DNA from: Streptomyces anulatus
GTDB taxonomy: Bacteria; Actinomycetota; Actinomycetes; Streptomycetales; Streptomycetaceae
DNA length: 64,000 bases
Assembly: GCF_000721175.1 (NCBI RefSeq)
Contig: NZ_JOEZ01000038.1
Coordinates: 1-64,000 of the forward strand
Reading direction: 5' to 3'
Shown here: positions 1 through 7,540 of the stretch, in pieces
Numbering within the stretch: the stretch's first letter is position 1
Layout: every line of letters starts with the position of its first letter
Translations under genes and position numbers: made by a program
The notes under the pieces: generated by a model
The model's input: only the letters and a program-made list of their open reading frames with translations
Told to the model about the DNA's origin: nothing
Database searches by the model: none

Positions 1-1
1 G

Positions 2-385
2 CGCAACGCCGGGGAGCGCTACACCTACGACCCCGACCGGTTCGACGACACCCCGGCCGCGCCCGCCGCGCCGCCGGTGAGCACCAGGAAGAAGGCCACG
101 GTGCCCGCGCAGGCAACCGCGCAGGCGTCGGAGCCGGTGCCCGTCGCCGTCGAACCGGCAAAGCCGGGCCTGTCGGCGACCGGGAAGAAGGTCGTGGCGT
201 TCCTCCAGCAGCACGGCAAGCCGGTCTCCCCGGCGATCATCGCCAAGAGCTTGGGGATGCCCGGCCCGCAGGTACGCACCGCGCTCAAGCGGATGAAGGA
301 CGACCCGACCATCCCGGTCGTCAACGTCGGCCACGGGGCGTGGGTTCACGAGGACCACGCCGCCGACTACATGGCCGCCGCCTAA
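2..385 (+). CDS. C-terminal part of a protein ending in a winged-helix-like domain (5' end outside window)
   Basis: The reading frame is open to the first bases of the window, so this is the 3' end of a longer gene; the GTG at 77 is only an internal codon. About 127 residues remain: an acidic start (RNAGERYTYDPDRFDD), an Ala/Pro-rich linker, then a compact C-terminal domain of about 70 residues (GKKVVAFLQQHGKPVSPAII, then SLGMPGPQVRTALKRM) with the helix-turn-helix-wing look of a DNA-binding winged helix. It is the first gene of the + strand array. The identity of the full protein cannot be told from here. A hairpin follows the stop. Confidence 0.7.
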   Translation, partial: RNAGERYTYDPDRFDDTPAAPAAPPVSTRKKATVPAQATAQASEPVPVAVEPAKPGLSATGKKVVAFLQQHGKPVSPAIIAKSLGMPGPQVRTALKRMKDDPTIPVVNVGHGAWVHEDHAADYMAAA

Positions 386-409
386 CCCCGCCCGCCCCAC
401 ACCACGGTG

Positions 410-442
410 AAGGCCGGCCCCGTACACACGGGGGCCGGCCTT
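410..442 (+). terminator. GC-rich hairpin after the first gene
   Basis: A 12-bp stem AAGGCCGGCCCC pairs with GGGGCCGGCCTT around a loop of about 9 bases. There is no long T tract, as is common in Streptomyces. It lies between the first two genes, so it is probably a terminator or mRNA-stabilising structure. Confidence 0.6.
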
Positions 443-476
443 CGCCGTGACCCCCCAACCCACCCTGGAGCCCCGC

Positions 477-1517
477 GTGAACACCGAGCAGCACCTGGTC
501 GGCCAGGCGGCCGCCCACCCCACCCGCACCCCGGCCGTTCCCACCGCGATCTGGCAGCCCGCCGCGCCGGCCACCGCCCCGGCACCGGCTCTGACGCTCT
601 ACCAGGTGCCGGTGCCCGGCGCCGTCCAGGTCCAGTTGCCCGACGGCCGTATCGCCTGGGGCCGCCCGGTCGACCACCACCTGGACCCCGTGCCCGCCCA
701 GGCCGCCCCGACCGAGGCGATGCCAGGCTGGGCCAAGGCGGTCTCCCTCATCGCCGGAAGCCTCACCGTCATGGCCCTGGGCAGCGCCACCGCGCTCCGG
801 ATCGCCGCCCCCGCCCTCGGAGGACTCGTGGACCTGCTCGACATGCTGTGGAAGGTCGCCCTGACCCTCGCGGTCATCCTTTTCGGCCTCTGCCTCACCG
901 GCCGGTTCCTCTTCGCCGCCGCGCGCCGTACGGACACCGCCACCCCGGCCGACCAGCAGCAGCCGATGGTGTTCGCCCCGCAGATCGACACCGGCGGCAC
1001 CCGGGTGTTCGGCCGCAGCGGCGACGTCAACATCCAGTTCGGCGACCGCAACCGGCCCCCGCCCCACATCGTCCCCGCACCACGGGGCCCGGGGCGGAGA
1101 CCGGGCAGGCCGCCCGGCCCACCACCACCTGCCACGAAGGAGTTCATCCCTTGCCCCCCACCAGTCCTGCGGAGATCCGGTACTGCGAGCACGCCGCCCG
1201 CGTCATCCGCATCGAAGCGCCCGCCATCACCGAGCTCCTCGCCGCGATGGCCCACCTCGACAAAGCCCTCGCCGCCGACCCCGACCACACCACCAGCCAC
1301 TACACCCCGCAGAACCGGCAGCACCTCGTCCCCGACTGGATCCACGGCAACGCCGACCAGATCCGCGCCCGGCTGGACGCCCTCACCAGCCGCTACCCCC
1401 GCCCCGACACCCCGCCCGCCTCCTGACCCGTCCGCACACCCTCACCGCACCGTCCGATCACCAATCCCCCTCGAAGGAGAGCAGTCGCTTTGGCGAAAGC
1501 CGCACCCAAGGTCATAG
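477..1517 (+). CDS. Membrane protein with two predicted transmembrane segments; stop probably displaced
   Basis: The GTG at 477 is chosen because GGAG sits 6 bases upstream; a GTG at 447 in the same frame has no such site. Residues about 80-145 hold two hydrophobic stretches (around SLIAGSLTVMALG and ALTLAVILFGLCL), so this is a small membrane protein, comparable in type to the plasmid spread (Spd) proteins of Streptomyces, though I cannot assign it to one. Normal sequence ends near residue 195 (GDVNIQFGDRN). The last 110-120 residues are Pro/Ser/Thr-rich and run out of frame through the next gene (1151-1426), so the native stop near 1075 has probably been lost or the 3' end is misread. Confidence 0.55.
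   Translation: MNTEQHLVGQAAAHPTRTPAVPTAIWQPAAPATAPAPALTLYQVPVPGAVQVQLPDGRIAWGRPVDHHLDPVPAQAAPTEAMPGWAKAVSLIAGSLTVMALGSATALRIAAPALGGLVDLLDMLWKVALTLAVILFGLCLTGRFLFAAARRTDTATPADQQQPMVFAPQIDTGGTRVFGRSGDVNIQFGDRNRPPPHIVPAPRGPGRRPGRPPGPPPPATKEFIPCPPPVLRRSGTASTPPASSASKRPPSPSSSPRWPTSTKPSPPTPTTPPATTPRRTGSTSSPTGSTATPTRSAPGWTPSPAATPAPTPRPPPDPSAHPHRTVRSPIPLEGEQSLWRKPHPRS
1151..1426 (+). CDS. Small conserved-looking protein, 91 residues, TTG start
   Basis: Starts at TTG 1151, with AAGGAG 8 bases upstream. The product is well formed, with amphipathic helices (EHAARVIRIEAPAITELLAA) and the C-terminal segment PDWIHGNADQIRARLDAL. No domain recognised. It is embedded in the same region as the tail of the preceding membrane-protein frame; its good ribosome binding site and balanced composition show that this is the real coding frame here. 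Confidence 0.65.
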   Translation: MPPTSPAEIRYCEHAARVIRIEAPAITELLAAMAHLDKALAADPDHTTSHYTPQNRQHLVPDWIHGNADQIRARLDALTSRYPRPDTPPAS

Positions 1518-1662
1518 GCGTTCTGACCGCGCCCGCCCCGCCCACCTGGTGGGGCGCCAACCGCCCGCCTCCACCGACGCCGCGTCCCGCGAGGAGCAGC
1601 CGAGACCGGCCCACACCGCACCCGACACCCGCCCCACCACCCCGGAAGGCACCCGCCCATGA
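1490..1662 (+). pseudogene. Small gene probably frameshifted, coupled to the next gene
   Basis: AAGGAG at about 1475-1480 precedes TTG 1490, which opens MAKAAPKVIGVLTAPAPPTW and then turns into Pro/Arg-rich out-of-frame sequence. In the next frame the sequence continues naturally (QPPASTDAASREEQ ... TTPEGTRP) to a TGA at 1660-1662 that overlaps the ATG of the following gene as ATGA, the coupling used throughout this array. I infer a gene of about 57 residues with a one-base loss near 1560-1575. No function can be assigned. Confidence 0.4.
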
Positions 1663-2327
1663 AGACGTCCACCCTCGCGGTCCTCGGCTGGCTCCGGGAC
1701 CGCGCCGACGACATCAGCAGCGCGTTCACGCTCGGCTGGTCGCACACCGCCCTGTGGCTCAAGGCCGCCGCGGTCATCGGCGGCCTCGCCACGGCGGCCC
1801 TCTTGCTCGGCTGGGCCGGCGGCCTGGGCCTCCAGGCGGCCCACGCCCTGCCCTGGCCGACGCAGAAGGTTGCCGATCCCACCGGGCTGCTCGCCACGGT
1901 CGACCAGCCCGTACGGGACTACCTGAACACCCATACCGCGCAGCTGCCCGTCACCGCGACCACCGCTTACGCCCTGTGGCAGGCCATCGGGGTGCTCGCC
2001 CTGGTCCTCGGCTTCTTCCGCTCCAGCGGCGGCCGGATCCTCTGGCTCCTGTGGGGCGCCTTCACCGTCGCCGCGGTCTTCACCGCCACCCCGGCCCCGG
2101 GCCGGGAAGTTGCCGCCGCCATCGCCGCATTGGGCTGGGCCGGACTGAGCCTGCTCGCGCTGCGCGGGATCAGCCTCTCCCCGACCGCCCTCATCCACGT
2201 CCACGTGCCTGCCCCGCAGGCCCCGCCCGCACCGCAGATCCACGCCACCATCCACGTCCCCCACCAGGCCCCCGCACCGCCCGCCCTCAAGCCGTTCGAC
2301 CCCCAGCAGCCCCCCTCCCTCAACTAA
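1659..2327 (+). CDS. Polytopic membrane protein, 222 residues
   Basis: ATG 1659 has GGAAGG about 10 bases upstream. Four hydrophobic segments are visible: about 37-56 (AAAVIGGLATAALLLGWAGG), 106-122 (LWQAIGVLALVLGFF), 128-145 (ILWLLWGAFTVAAVF) and 154-170. The C-terminal 50 residues are Pro/His-rich (HVHVPAPQAPPAP). No family recognised; size and context suggest a plasmid membrane protein of the spread/transfer type. A GC-rich hairpin follows at about 2349-2378. Confidence 0.7.
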   Translation: MKTSTLAVLGWLRDRADDISSAFTLGWSHTALWLKAAAVIGGLATAALLLGWAGGLGLQAAHALPWPTQKVADPTGLLATVDQPVRDYLNTHTAQLPVTATTAYALWQAIGVLALVLGFFRSSGGRILWLLWGAFTVAAVFTATPAPGREVAAAIAALGWAGLSLLALRGISLSPTALIHVHVPAPQAPPAPQIHATIHVPHQAPAPPALKPFDPQQPPSLN

Positions 2328-2451
2328 CTCCGGTCGCTCCGCCTGGCCCTCGCCCACCCCACCCCGGGGCCGGGCGAGAGCCGGACAGGCCGACCGGCCT
2401 GAGCCCCACACCGAGAACCACCCCACGAACTGACCCGAGCTGGAGGAACCC

Positions 2452-3246
2452 ATGGCACGCACCCGGCCCGTCGTCCACTACATGGCGACCCGCCCCGACG
2501 GCACCGTCCCGCCCACCGACGTGTACCTCGCCCGCTACTACCGCGACCAGGGCGAGACGATCCCGACCGTGAACCTCGCCGACCACATCGGCGAGACCAT
2601 CGACCACCCCAGCCCCGGCCGGAAGTGGTACACCGACAAGCCGTTCGGCTACTTCCACATGTACTCCCGGCCCGGCGAGATCCTGGAGCGCATCGAGGAC
2701 GGCTGGCCGGTGCGGTTGTTCGTCGTGGAGCCACTCGGTGAGACCGGCAACTGGGGCGGCGACTTCTACCCGTACTGGCTGATGTCCCAGCAGATCCGCG
2801 TCGTCAGGGAAGCCGAGGCGTGGCGTGCGTTCGGGCACCGCGGCTTACAGGTCCTGGCGGGTCTCGCCAAGCTGCCCGACCTGGGCCGGCAGTGGGCCGC
2901 GGAGTGGGCCGCCGACCCCGAGGGCACGCGCCGCATGTACGAGGCGTGGCAGAAGCGGGTGGACCGCACCCGGGCACTGACCTCCTGGGCGTCCTGCCGG
3001 GCCCAGTACTCCCGGCGCGAGGCCGGCCTCCAGGCAGCTGACCAGCTCGCCGGGGACGCCGCCGCGCAGGCCGCGACCGCAGCCGGTGCCGAGCCGGACA
3101 CCGTCGCCATGATCCGGCTGCGGGCCCGCTGCCTGATCGCCGGACAGCTGATGTTCGACCGGATCCGCGCTGACGAGTACGAACAGTCGATCCGCGGCCT
3201 GCTGCTCGGTGACGGACTCGGCACCCCGGCCTCCATCCCTGCCTGA
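2452..3246 (+). CDS. Hypothetical protein, 264 residues, paralogue of the protein at 8807
   Basis: ATG 2452 follows CTGGAGGAACCC. The protein shares a pattern with the product at 8807-9589: an MAR start followed by an ATRPDG / ATPADG segment, a VNLA...GE.IDHP block, PVRLFVVEPLGETGNW against PVRLWIVQPLGETGNW, and YPYWLMSQQIRVV against YPYRLLSHQIRVL. The two are therefore diverged copies within one array. The C-terminal half is helical and Ala-rich. No known domain; the two conserved Trp/Gly motifs suggest a defined fold. Confidence 0.75.
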   Translation: MARTRPVVHYMATRPDGTVPPTDVYLARYYRDQGETIPTVNLADHIGETIDHPSPGRKWYTDKPFGYFHMYSRPGEILERIEDGWPVRLFVVEPLGETGNWGGDFYPYWLMSQQIRVVREAEAWRAFGHRGLQVLAGLAKLPDLGRQWAAEWAADPEGTRRMYEAWQKRVDRTRALTSWASCRAQYSRREAGLQAADQLAGDAAAQAATAAGAEPDTVAMIRLRARCLIAGQLMFDRIRADEYEQSIRGLLLGDGLGTPASIPA

Positions 3247-3258
3247 CCTCCGCTCACC

Positions 3259-3312
3259 CCTGCCCGGCCCTCGCTCACCCCCGCCCGGGGGCTTGGGCAA
3301 GGGCCGGGCAGG
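3259..3312 (+). terminator. Long-stem hairpin between genes
   Basis: A perfect 13-bp stem CCTGCCCGGCCCT / AGGGCCGGGCAGG encloses a 28-base loop that contains a smaller inverted repeat. It is intergenic and belongs to the hairpin family of this array. No T tract. Confidence 0.6.
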
Positions 3313-3419
3313 CCACCCGGTCACCGCTACACCCCACGCCCCGTCCGTCGCTTCCCGCGCCGGCGGGGCGCAGCACTGCCCGCACACCCTCACCCGCCCG
3401 AACACGAAGGAGCCCAGCC

Positions 3420-4019
3420 GTGGCACTCATCGACCTGTTCACCCGCAGGCCCGCCGCACCCGCAGCACCGGCGGAAGACCCCGCGCCGAGGGCGTGGCCG
3501 GAGATCGGCGAGACGTGGAAGCCCGAAGGTCTGCCCGTCGCCGAGCGGTACTACAACCAGGCCCATGCCGTTGTTCTCGTCGCCAGCACCGGACAGGACC
3601 CCTACGGCACCACCTACTACCTGGTCGCCTGCCTGGGGTGTCACTTCCTGAGCACCCGCACCAAGTACCTCGACTCGCACATCCGCTACTCGCTGGGAAA
3701 GGCCGCGGAGACCGCCAACGCTCACGCGGGCACCTGCCGGGCGCTGCCCCGCGAGCTCCCGGCCCGCCCCGAGGAGAGCGCGGCCCGCCACCTTCTGTAC
3801 TCCTGGGTGCTCGCCATGCCGCGCCGCCGGGACCCGCACCAGTACACCGACATTGACCTCAGCGACTTCGACTCCGGCCGCCTCGAGCTCCAGCGCACCA
3901 ACGAGTGGATCCAGACCGAGCTGACCGCGCTCACGATCGAGCAGAGCGACCTCCTGACCGCCCGGCCCGACGAGCACACCGGCACCGTCCGTTTCCGGAT
4001 CCTGCCCCAGCCGCACTGA
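3420..4019 (+). CDS. Hypothetical protein, 199 residues, with a Cys/His segment
   Basis: Starts at GTG 3420 (AAGGAG 8 bases upstream). After a Pro/Ala-rich N terminus the protein has aromatic-rich sequence (ERYYNQAHAVVLVAS), then YYLVACLGCHFLSTRTKYLD and NAHAGTCRALP. Three Cys and nearby His residues could bind a metal, but the spacing matches no finger I know. No hydrophobic segment. Function unknown. Confidence 0.7.
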   Translation: MALIDLFTRRPAAPAAPAEDPAPRAWPEIGETWKPEGLPVAERYYNQAHAVVLVASTGQDPYGTTYYLVACLGCHFLSTRTKYLDSHIRYSLGKAAETANAHAGTCRALPRELPARPEESAARHLLYSWVLAMPRRRDPHQYTDIDLSDFDSGRLELQRTNEWIQTELTALTIEQSDLLTARPDEHTGTVRFRILPQPH

Positions 4020-4128
4020 CCGGCCGCCCGCCGTACGAACCGCGGACACCGTCCGCACCGTGCCACCCCGCCCCGCCGACGCTCTTCCGTCGGCGGGGCG
4101 CCCCTCTGCCCGCCTTTCCGGAGGTCCC

Positions 4129-4512
4129 GTGTCCGTCCGACGCACCCTCAAGCAGGCCCTGGCCGCCCTCGCCTCTCCCGGCTGGTCCCGCGCCCACACC
4201 GACCCCGAGCAGCTGCACCAGGTGCTCGCCGAGCAGACTGCGGCCGCCAACCGTGCGGCTGCCCACCACGCCACCGGCGCCGCCCAGCTGAACGTCGACG
4301 AGCTGCACGTCCAGCCCGGCCTCCTGGAGGTCCGCCGCAGCGTCCTGACCGACGTCCACTACCTGGAGGGCCTGCTGATCGGCGCCCGCCACCGGAGCCT
4401 GGACACCGAGCTCATCGAGCGCCTGGCCGCCGCCGTCGACACCGGCCACGAACTGACTGTGCTCCTCGCCGACGCCACCCGCACCACCATCACCGCCCCG
4501 AGGACGTCATGA
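4129..4512 (+). CDS. Hypothetical helical protein, 127 residues
   Basis: GTG 4129 is chosen because GGAGG lies just upstream (TTCCGGAGGTCCC). The product is almost wholly helical, with heptad-like Leu/Ala spacing through residues 20-110 (LEVRRSVLTDVHYLEGLLIG). It overlaps the next ATG by 4 bases (ATGA), so the two are probably co-translated. Function unknown. Confidence 0.7.
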   Translation: MSVRRTLKQALAALASPGWSRAHTDPEQLHQVLAEQTAAANRAAAHHATGAAQLNVDELHVQPGLLEVRRSVLTDVHYLEGLLIGARHRSLDTELIERLAAAVDTGHELTVLLADATRTTITAPRTS

Positions 4513-5189
4513 GTGCGACCGACCGCGAGGCGATGGTCCGCTACGACCAGCTGGTCACCCGCGTGTACGAGGAGCGGCGCATGCCGGCCGGAACCCGCGA
4601 CCTGGTCCTCGCGCTCGGCTGGGCAACCCTCCGCGATCCCCGCCGCCACCACCCCGAGGAAGGCGTCTGGGCACGCACCCGCGACATCCTCAACGCCGAC
4701 GACCAGCGCATGTGGCAGCTCCTCGCCGACGACGTGCCCCGCTACGAACACGACTGGCACGCCGAGCCCCGTGGCTGCCAGGCCCCCATGGTCCGCGCGG
4801 ACCGGCTGTGCGGGCGCAGCACCGTCACCGGGTTCTGCGAGTTCGACCCGCACACCGGGTGGGCACGGTTCTGGGGGTTCTGCGGCAGACCACGGTGCCG
4901 CGCCTACGGCGAGCCGATCGCCGAACGGGCCCACCACAGCGCCACCAAGCGCCCCGAACCGATCCCGAACACCGGCGGCCTCCTCCCCCTGTTCTTCACC
5001 TGGAACTGGGAGGCCAGGTACGCCAAGGCCATGAACGTCATCAAGCGCAACCCCTCGTGGAAACCGCCCTCGTACGGCCTGTCAGCAGACGAGTGGCCCC
5101 CCATCCCGGGCAACGCCCCGGTCAAGGCATTCCCCAAGCTGCGCCTGGTCGTCTCCGACGGCCGCCCCCTTACCCCGACACCCCGCTGA
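4509..5189 (+). CDS. Hypothetical Cys-rich protein, 226 residues
   Basis: ATG 4509 overlaps the previous stop. The N-terminal 75 residues are helical. The middle holds four to five Cys in a zinc-ribbon-like layout (GCQAPMVRADRLC, then TGFCEF and FWGFCGRPRCRAYG), so a structural metal site is likely. The C-terminal part is rich in Trp and Pro. Function unknown. A strong hairpin follows the stop. Confidence 0.7.
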   Translation: MSATDREAMVRYDQLVTRVYEERRMPAGTRDLVLALGWATLRDPRRHHPEEGVWARTRDILNADDQRMWQLLADDVPRYEHDWHAEPRGCQAPMVRADRLCGRSTVTGFCEFDPHTGWARFWGFCGRPRCRAYGEPIAERAHHSATKRPEPIPNTGGLLPLFFTWNWEARYAKAMNVIKRNPSWKPPSYGLSADEWPPIPGNAPVKAFPKLRLVVSDGRPLTPTPR

Positions 5190-5206
5190 CCCCCGCACTC
5201 CAAACC

Positions 5207-5247
5207 CAGCTGCGCCCGACCGGAACACATCCGGCCGGGCGCAGCTG
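5207..5247 (+). terminator. Hairpin with 17-base arms
   Basis: CAGCTGCGCCCG.CCGG pairs with CCGG..GGGCGCAGCTG around AACACAT. It sits between the stop at 5189 and the ribosome binding site at 5255. A probable terminator or processing site. Confidence 0.6.
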
Positions 5248-5268
5248 CTTCTCCCTGGAGGTTCCTTC

Positions 5269-5376
5269 GTGCTCATTCCCCGCCCGCGCCGCCGGATCGG
5301 CCGGCCCCGCCCGCAGCGCCCCGGCCCCCGCTACCCGCTGCCCCAGCGCCGCCTCCCCGGTACCTGGAACCGGTGA
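5269..5376 (+). CDS. Very small basic protein, 35 residues
   Basis: CTGGAGG at 5255-5261 is followed 7 bases later by GTG 5269. The frame encodes MLIPRPRRRIGRPRPQRPG and ends ...LPGTWNR at TGA 5374-5376, which overlaps the next start in TGATG. The good ribosome binding site and the overlap favour a real leader or small basic peptide. It contains 13 Arg and 10 Pro and could instead be a translational-coupling leader. Confidence 0.45.
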   Translation: MLIPRPRRRIGRPRPQRPGPRYPLPQRRLPGTWNR

Positions 5377-5843
5377 TGCCGCGCACCCGCCGCAAGCGCC
5401 CTCGCAAAGTGGCGCGGGTGCCGCGCAGCGACGCGGCCCTGCCCGAGTTTGATCGTGGCGCCGTACCCGAGGGACTTGTCACCCGGCGTGCTCTTCGGGA
5501 GATGGGACTGAGCCCCGGCGACAACGAGGGCCCGGTCGCGATCCTGCGCTGCCGACTGTGCGCGACCCGGCCGACCTGGTCGTGCCGCCATCCGACCCGG
5601 GGCTTCCTCCTCCGGGTCGACCTGGCCCGCCCCAAGCGCGTCCCGACGCTGGCTCAGGAGCTCGCGCTGGACCGTGCGATGGCCGCCAGGAGCACCTGCT
5701 CCCGGTGCTCGCGCCGGTACTACTACTGCCTCCCCTTACGCACCGTGGGCTGCTGCGACCCCTGCGCCCGCGGATACGAGCCCACTCCCGGCACCTACGT
5801 CCTCACCACCACCACGCCGGTCACGCACCGGCTGGCCGCCTGA
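5376..5843 (+). CDS. RRQRL-motif-type zinc-binding protein, 155 residues
   Basis: ATG 5376 overlaps the preceding small frame. The protein resembles the RRQRL motif-containing zinc-binding family of actinobacteria: GLVTRRALREMGL in the N-terminal half, LLRVDLARPKRVPTLAQ in the middle, then a Cys cluster (STCSRCSRR, YYYCLPL, GCCDPCARGY) expected to hold zinc. An extra Cys pair (CRLCATRPTWSC) lies before the middle motif. The family's role is not established; such proteins are common on Streptomyces plasmids and integrative elements. Confidence 0.65.
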   Translation: MPRTRRKRPRKVARVPRSDAALPEFDRGAVPEGLVTRRALREMGLSPGDNEGPVAILRCRLCATRPTWSCRHPTRGFLLRVDLARPKRVPTLAQELALDRAMAARSTCSRCSRRYYYCLPLRTVGCCDPCARGYEPTPGTYVLTTTTPVTHRLAA

Positions 5844-5873
5844 ACACCCGCCTTGAGAAGGAGCGATCACACG

Positions 5874-6569
5874 ATGACCGAGACCCTCATCCCGCCCGTC
5901 ACCGGCTCCCCGCTGGCCGTTCTCTTCGACATCGTCGCCACCACCGCCCGCCTCACCCTGGAGGAAGAGCGGGACGGGGCGGAGACCGCGGCCGCCGACC
6001 ACGTCTACGCCGCCTACCCCGACACCCTGGGCCGGGTAGTGGACCACGACGCGTGGACCGGCTACCCCGCCCTGCGCAACCACACCCTCCAGCCCAGCGC
6101 CGTGGCTCACCTCGGTGGCGGGCTGTGGCTGCACCACACCATCACCGCCGACGCCGACTACCGCGACGTCCTCACCCTCCTCGTGCCCTGCACCTGCCGC
6201 TACGGCTACGTCCCCTCGCTCCTCGAGGACGAGAACGACCTCCAGGAGCTCCTGGAGGAACTGCGCCCCACCGGCGGCCACGCCGTCCACCGCGGCGACA
6301 CCGGCGGCCCGTACTGCGCCAGCACCCCGGCGGACTCGAGCAGCTGCGCACACCAGCCCGCTTGCTGATGGCGGCTGTACGCCGACCGGCACCGCATCCA
6401 CCTCACGCCCGTCGCCCGCCGCTCCTGCCCCGACTGCCGGGGCGCGGGCGGCTGGTGGACCGGCGGTCCGTTCCCGGAGATGGAGGCGTGCGGCTGCTGG
6501 TCCGAGCGGCGCGAGCTCCGCATCCGGCTCCTGCCCGTCCCGGACCCGCCCGACGAGCCGCCGTTCTGA
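5874..6569 (+). pseudogene. Hypothetical Cys-containing protein interrupted by two compensating indels
   Basis: ATG 5874 opens a good frame that stops at TGA 6366-6368. In the same frame after the stop, coding-like sequence resumes (WRLYADRHRIHLTPVARRSC, CPDCRGAGGWW, ACGCW) and ends at TGA 6567-6569. Between about 6329 and 6367 the natural sequence is in another frame (GGLEQLRTPARLL). One missing C in the run 6325-6328 and one extra A at 6368 would restore a single protein of about 231 residues with a CxxC...CxC zinc ribbon at its end. Either sequence errors or a recent pseudogene; in the sequence as given only 164 residues are made. Confidence 0.6.
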
Positions 6570-6577
6570 AACGACTT

Positions 6578-6604
6578 CCGCCCCGGCCGCACAGGCCGGG
6601 GCGG
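6578..6604 (+). terminator. GC hairpin
   Basis: CCGCCCCGGCC / GGCCGGGGCGG, an 11-bp perfect stem with loop GCACA, lies right after the stop at 6569. This also supports 6569 as the true end of the preceding gene. Confidence 0.65.
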
Positions 6605-6692
6605 GAGCCGCACACGGGGCCGACCGCAGCATCGGCAAAGAGCCGGCCGCCCCGCTCCCATCACCCGAATCTGAGATCAGGAGAGACCCAGC

Positions 6693-7202
6693 ATGACGCA
6701 TCGCCCCGCCACCTTCGCCGCCCTGCTCGGACTGGCCCGCGCCGCCAGCGCCATCGGAGATTTTTGGATGCAGGACGATTTCTGCGCCCGCGTGAAGGGC
6801 GCCTCGGATGACCACCCGGTCACCTACGAGGACCCGGCCACGAAGGAGAAGACGACCCACGGCACGGCCGATGGCCGCAAGGCGTGCCTGACTCACTGCC
6901 TGACCTATACGGCCACGCAGGCGATCGTGGCCGGGGCCGGGGCTCGCGCGCTCGGCATCCGGGTCCACCCGGCCGCTGCCGCGGCCGCGCTCGCCCTCTC
7001 GTTCGGAACCCATTACGCCGCGGACCGCAGGGTTCCCGGCAAGGGACTACTGGAGAAGATCGCTACCAAGACCGGCAAGGGCGGCTTCTACCAGCTGGCC
7101 TCGCACGGAATCAACGGGGCGTTCCAGCTCGACTCCGCATGGCACCACGGCTGGGAAACGGCCGCCGCGCTGATCGCCACCACCAAGGCCACCACACGGT
7201 GA
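6693..7202 (+). CDS. DUF3307-like membrane protein, 169 residues
   Basis: ATG 6693 has AGGAG about 9 bases upstream. The pattern GDFWMQ...F..RVKG near the N terminus, ACLTHCLTYTATQA in the middle and HYAADRR then LDSAWHHGWE toward the end recalls the DUF3307 family (small membrane proteins with conserved Asp, His and Gln). A hydrophobic stretch lies at about residues 80-112. Function unknown. It overlaps the next gene by 4 bases (GTGA). Confidence 0.55.
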   Translation: MTHRPATFAALLGLARAASAIGDFWMQDDFCARVKGASDDHPVTYEDPATKEKTTHGTADGRKACLTHCLTYTATQAIVAGAGARALGIRVHPAAAAAALALSFGTHYAADRRVPGKGLLEKIATKTGKGGFYQLASHGINGAFQLDSAWHHGWETAAALIATTKATTR

Positions 7203-7540
7203 CCGGCCGCACGCGCATCGACCGCGTCCGTGCCTCGGCTGGGATCGCCAAGCTCGCCCTCCAGCAGATCGAGGACGACCTCACCGGTGAGATCGGCGCC
7301 CAGGAGCTCGCCCAGGTCCTGCGCGAGCTCCACCACGAGGACCACCGCCAGGACGGCGTCTTCGGCTTCCTCGCGCAGCTGCTCACCGCCGCCGGGCAGG
7401 CCGCCGGACGGATCGAGCCGGACCGCGACGGCGAGATGTCCTGCCCGCTCCACGAAGCTGCCGCGCTCATCACCGAGAACGCCGGCCTGCAGACCTACTA
7501 CGCCACCCGTGCTCTTGATCCGCAGGGAGAATCCGCATGA
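7199..7540 (+). CDS. Hypothetical protein, 113 residues
   Basis: GTG 7199 is placed by the GTGA overlap with the previous stop. The product is mostly helical and acidic (LALQQIEDDLTGEIGAQELA, HEDHRQDGVFGFLAQLL). It overlaps the following ATG by 4 bases. No domain recognised; it is part of a three- to four-gene coupled unit ending with the P-loop kinase and a small zinc protein. Confidence 0.7.
   Translation: MTGRTRIDRVRASAGIAKLALQQIEDDLTGEIGAQELAQVLRELHHEDHRQDGVFGFLAQLLTAAGQAAGRIEPDRDGEMSCPLHEAAALITENAGLQTYYATRALDPQGESA

Noticed and set aside
5558..6811. A 417-residue + strand frame spanning several small genes
   Set aside because: Pro/Arg-rich out-of-frame reading; only a short piece (GGLEQLRTPARLL) is meaningful and is explained by the indels in the gene at 5874.
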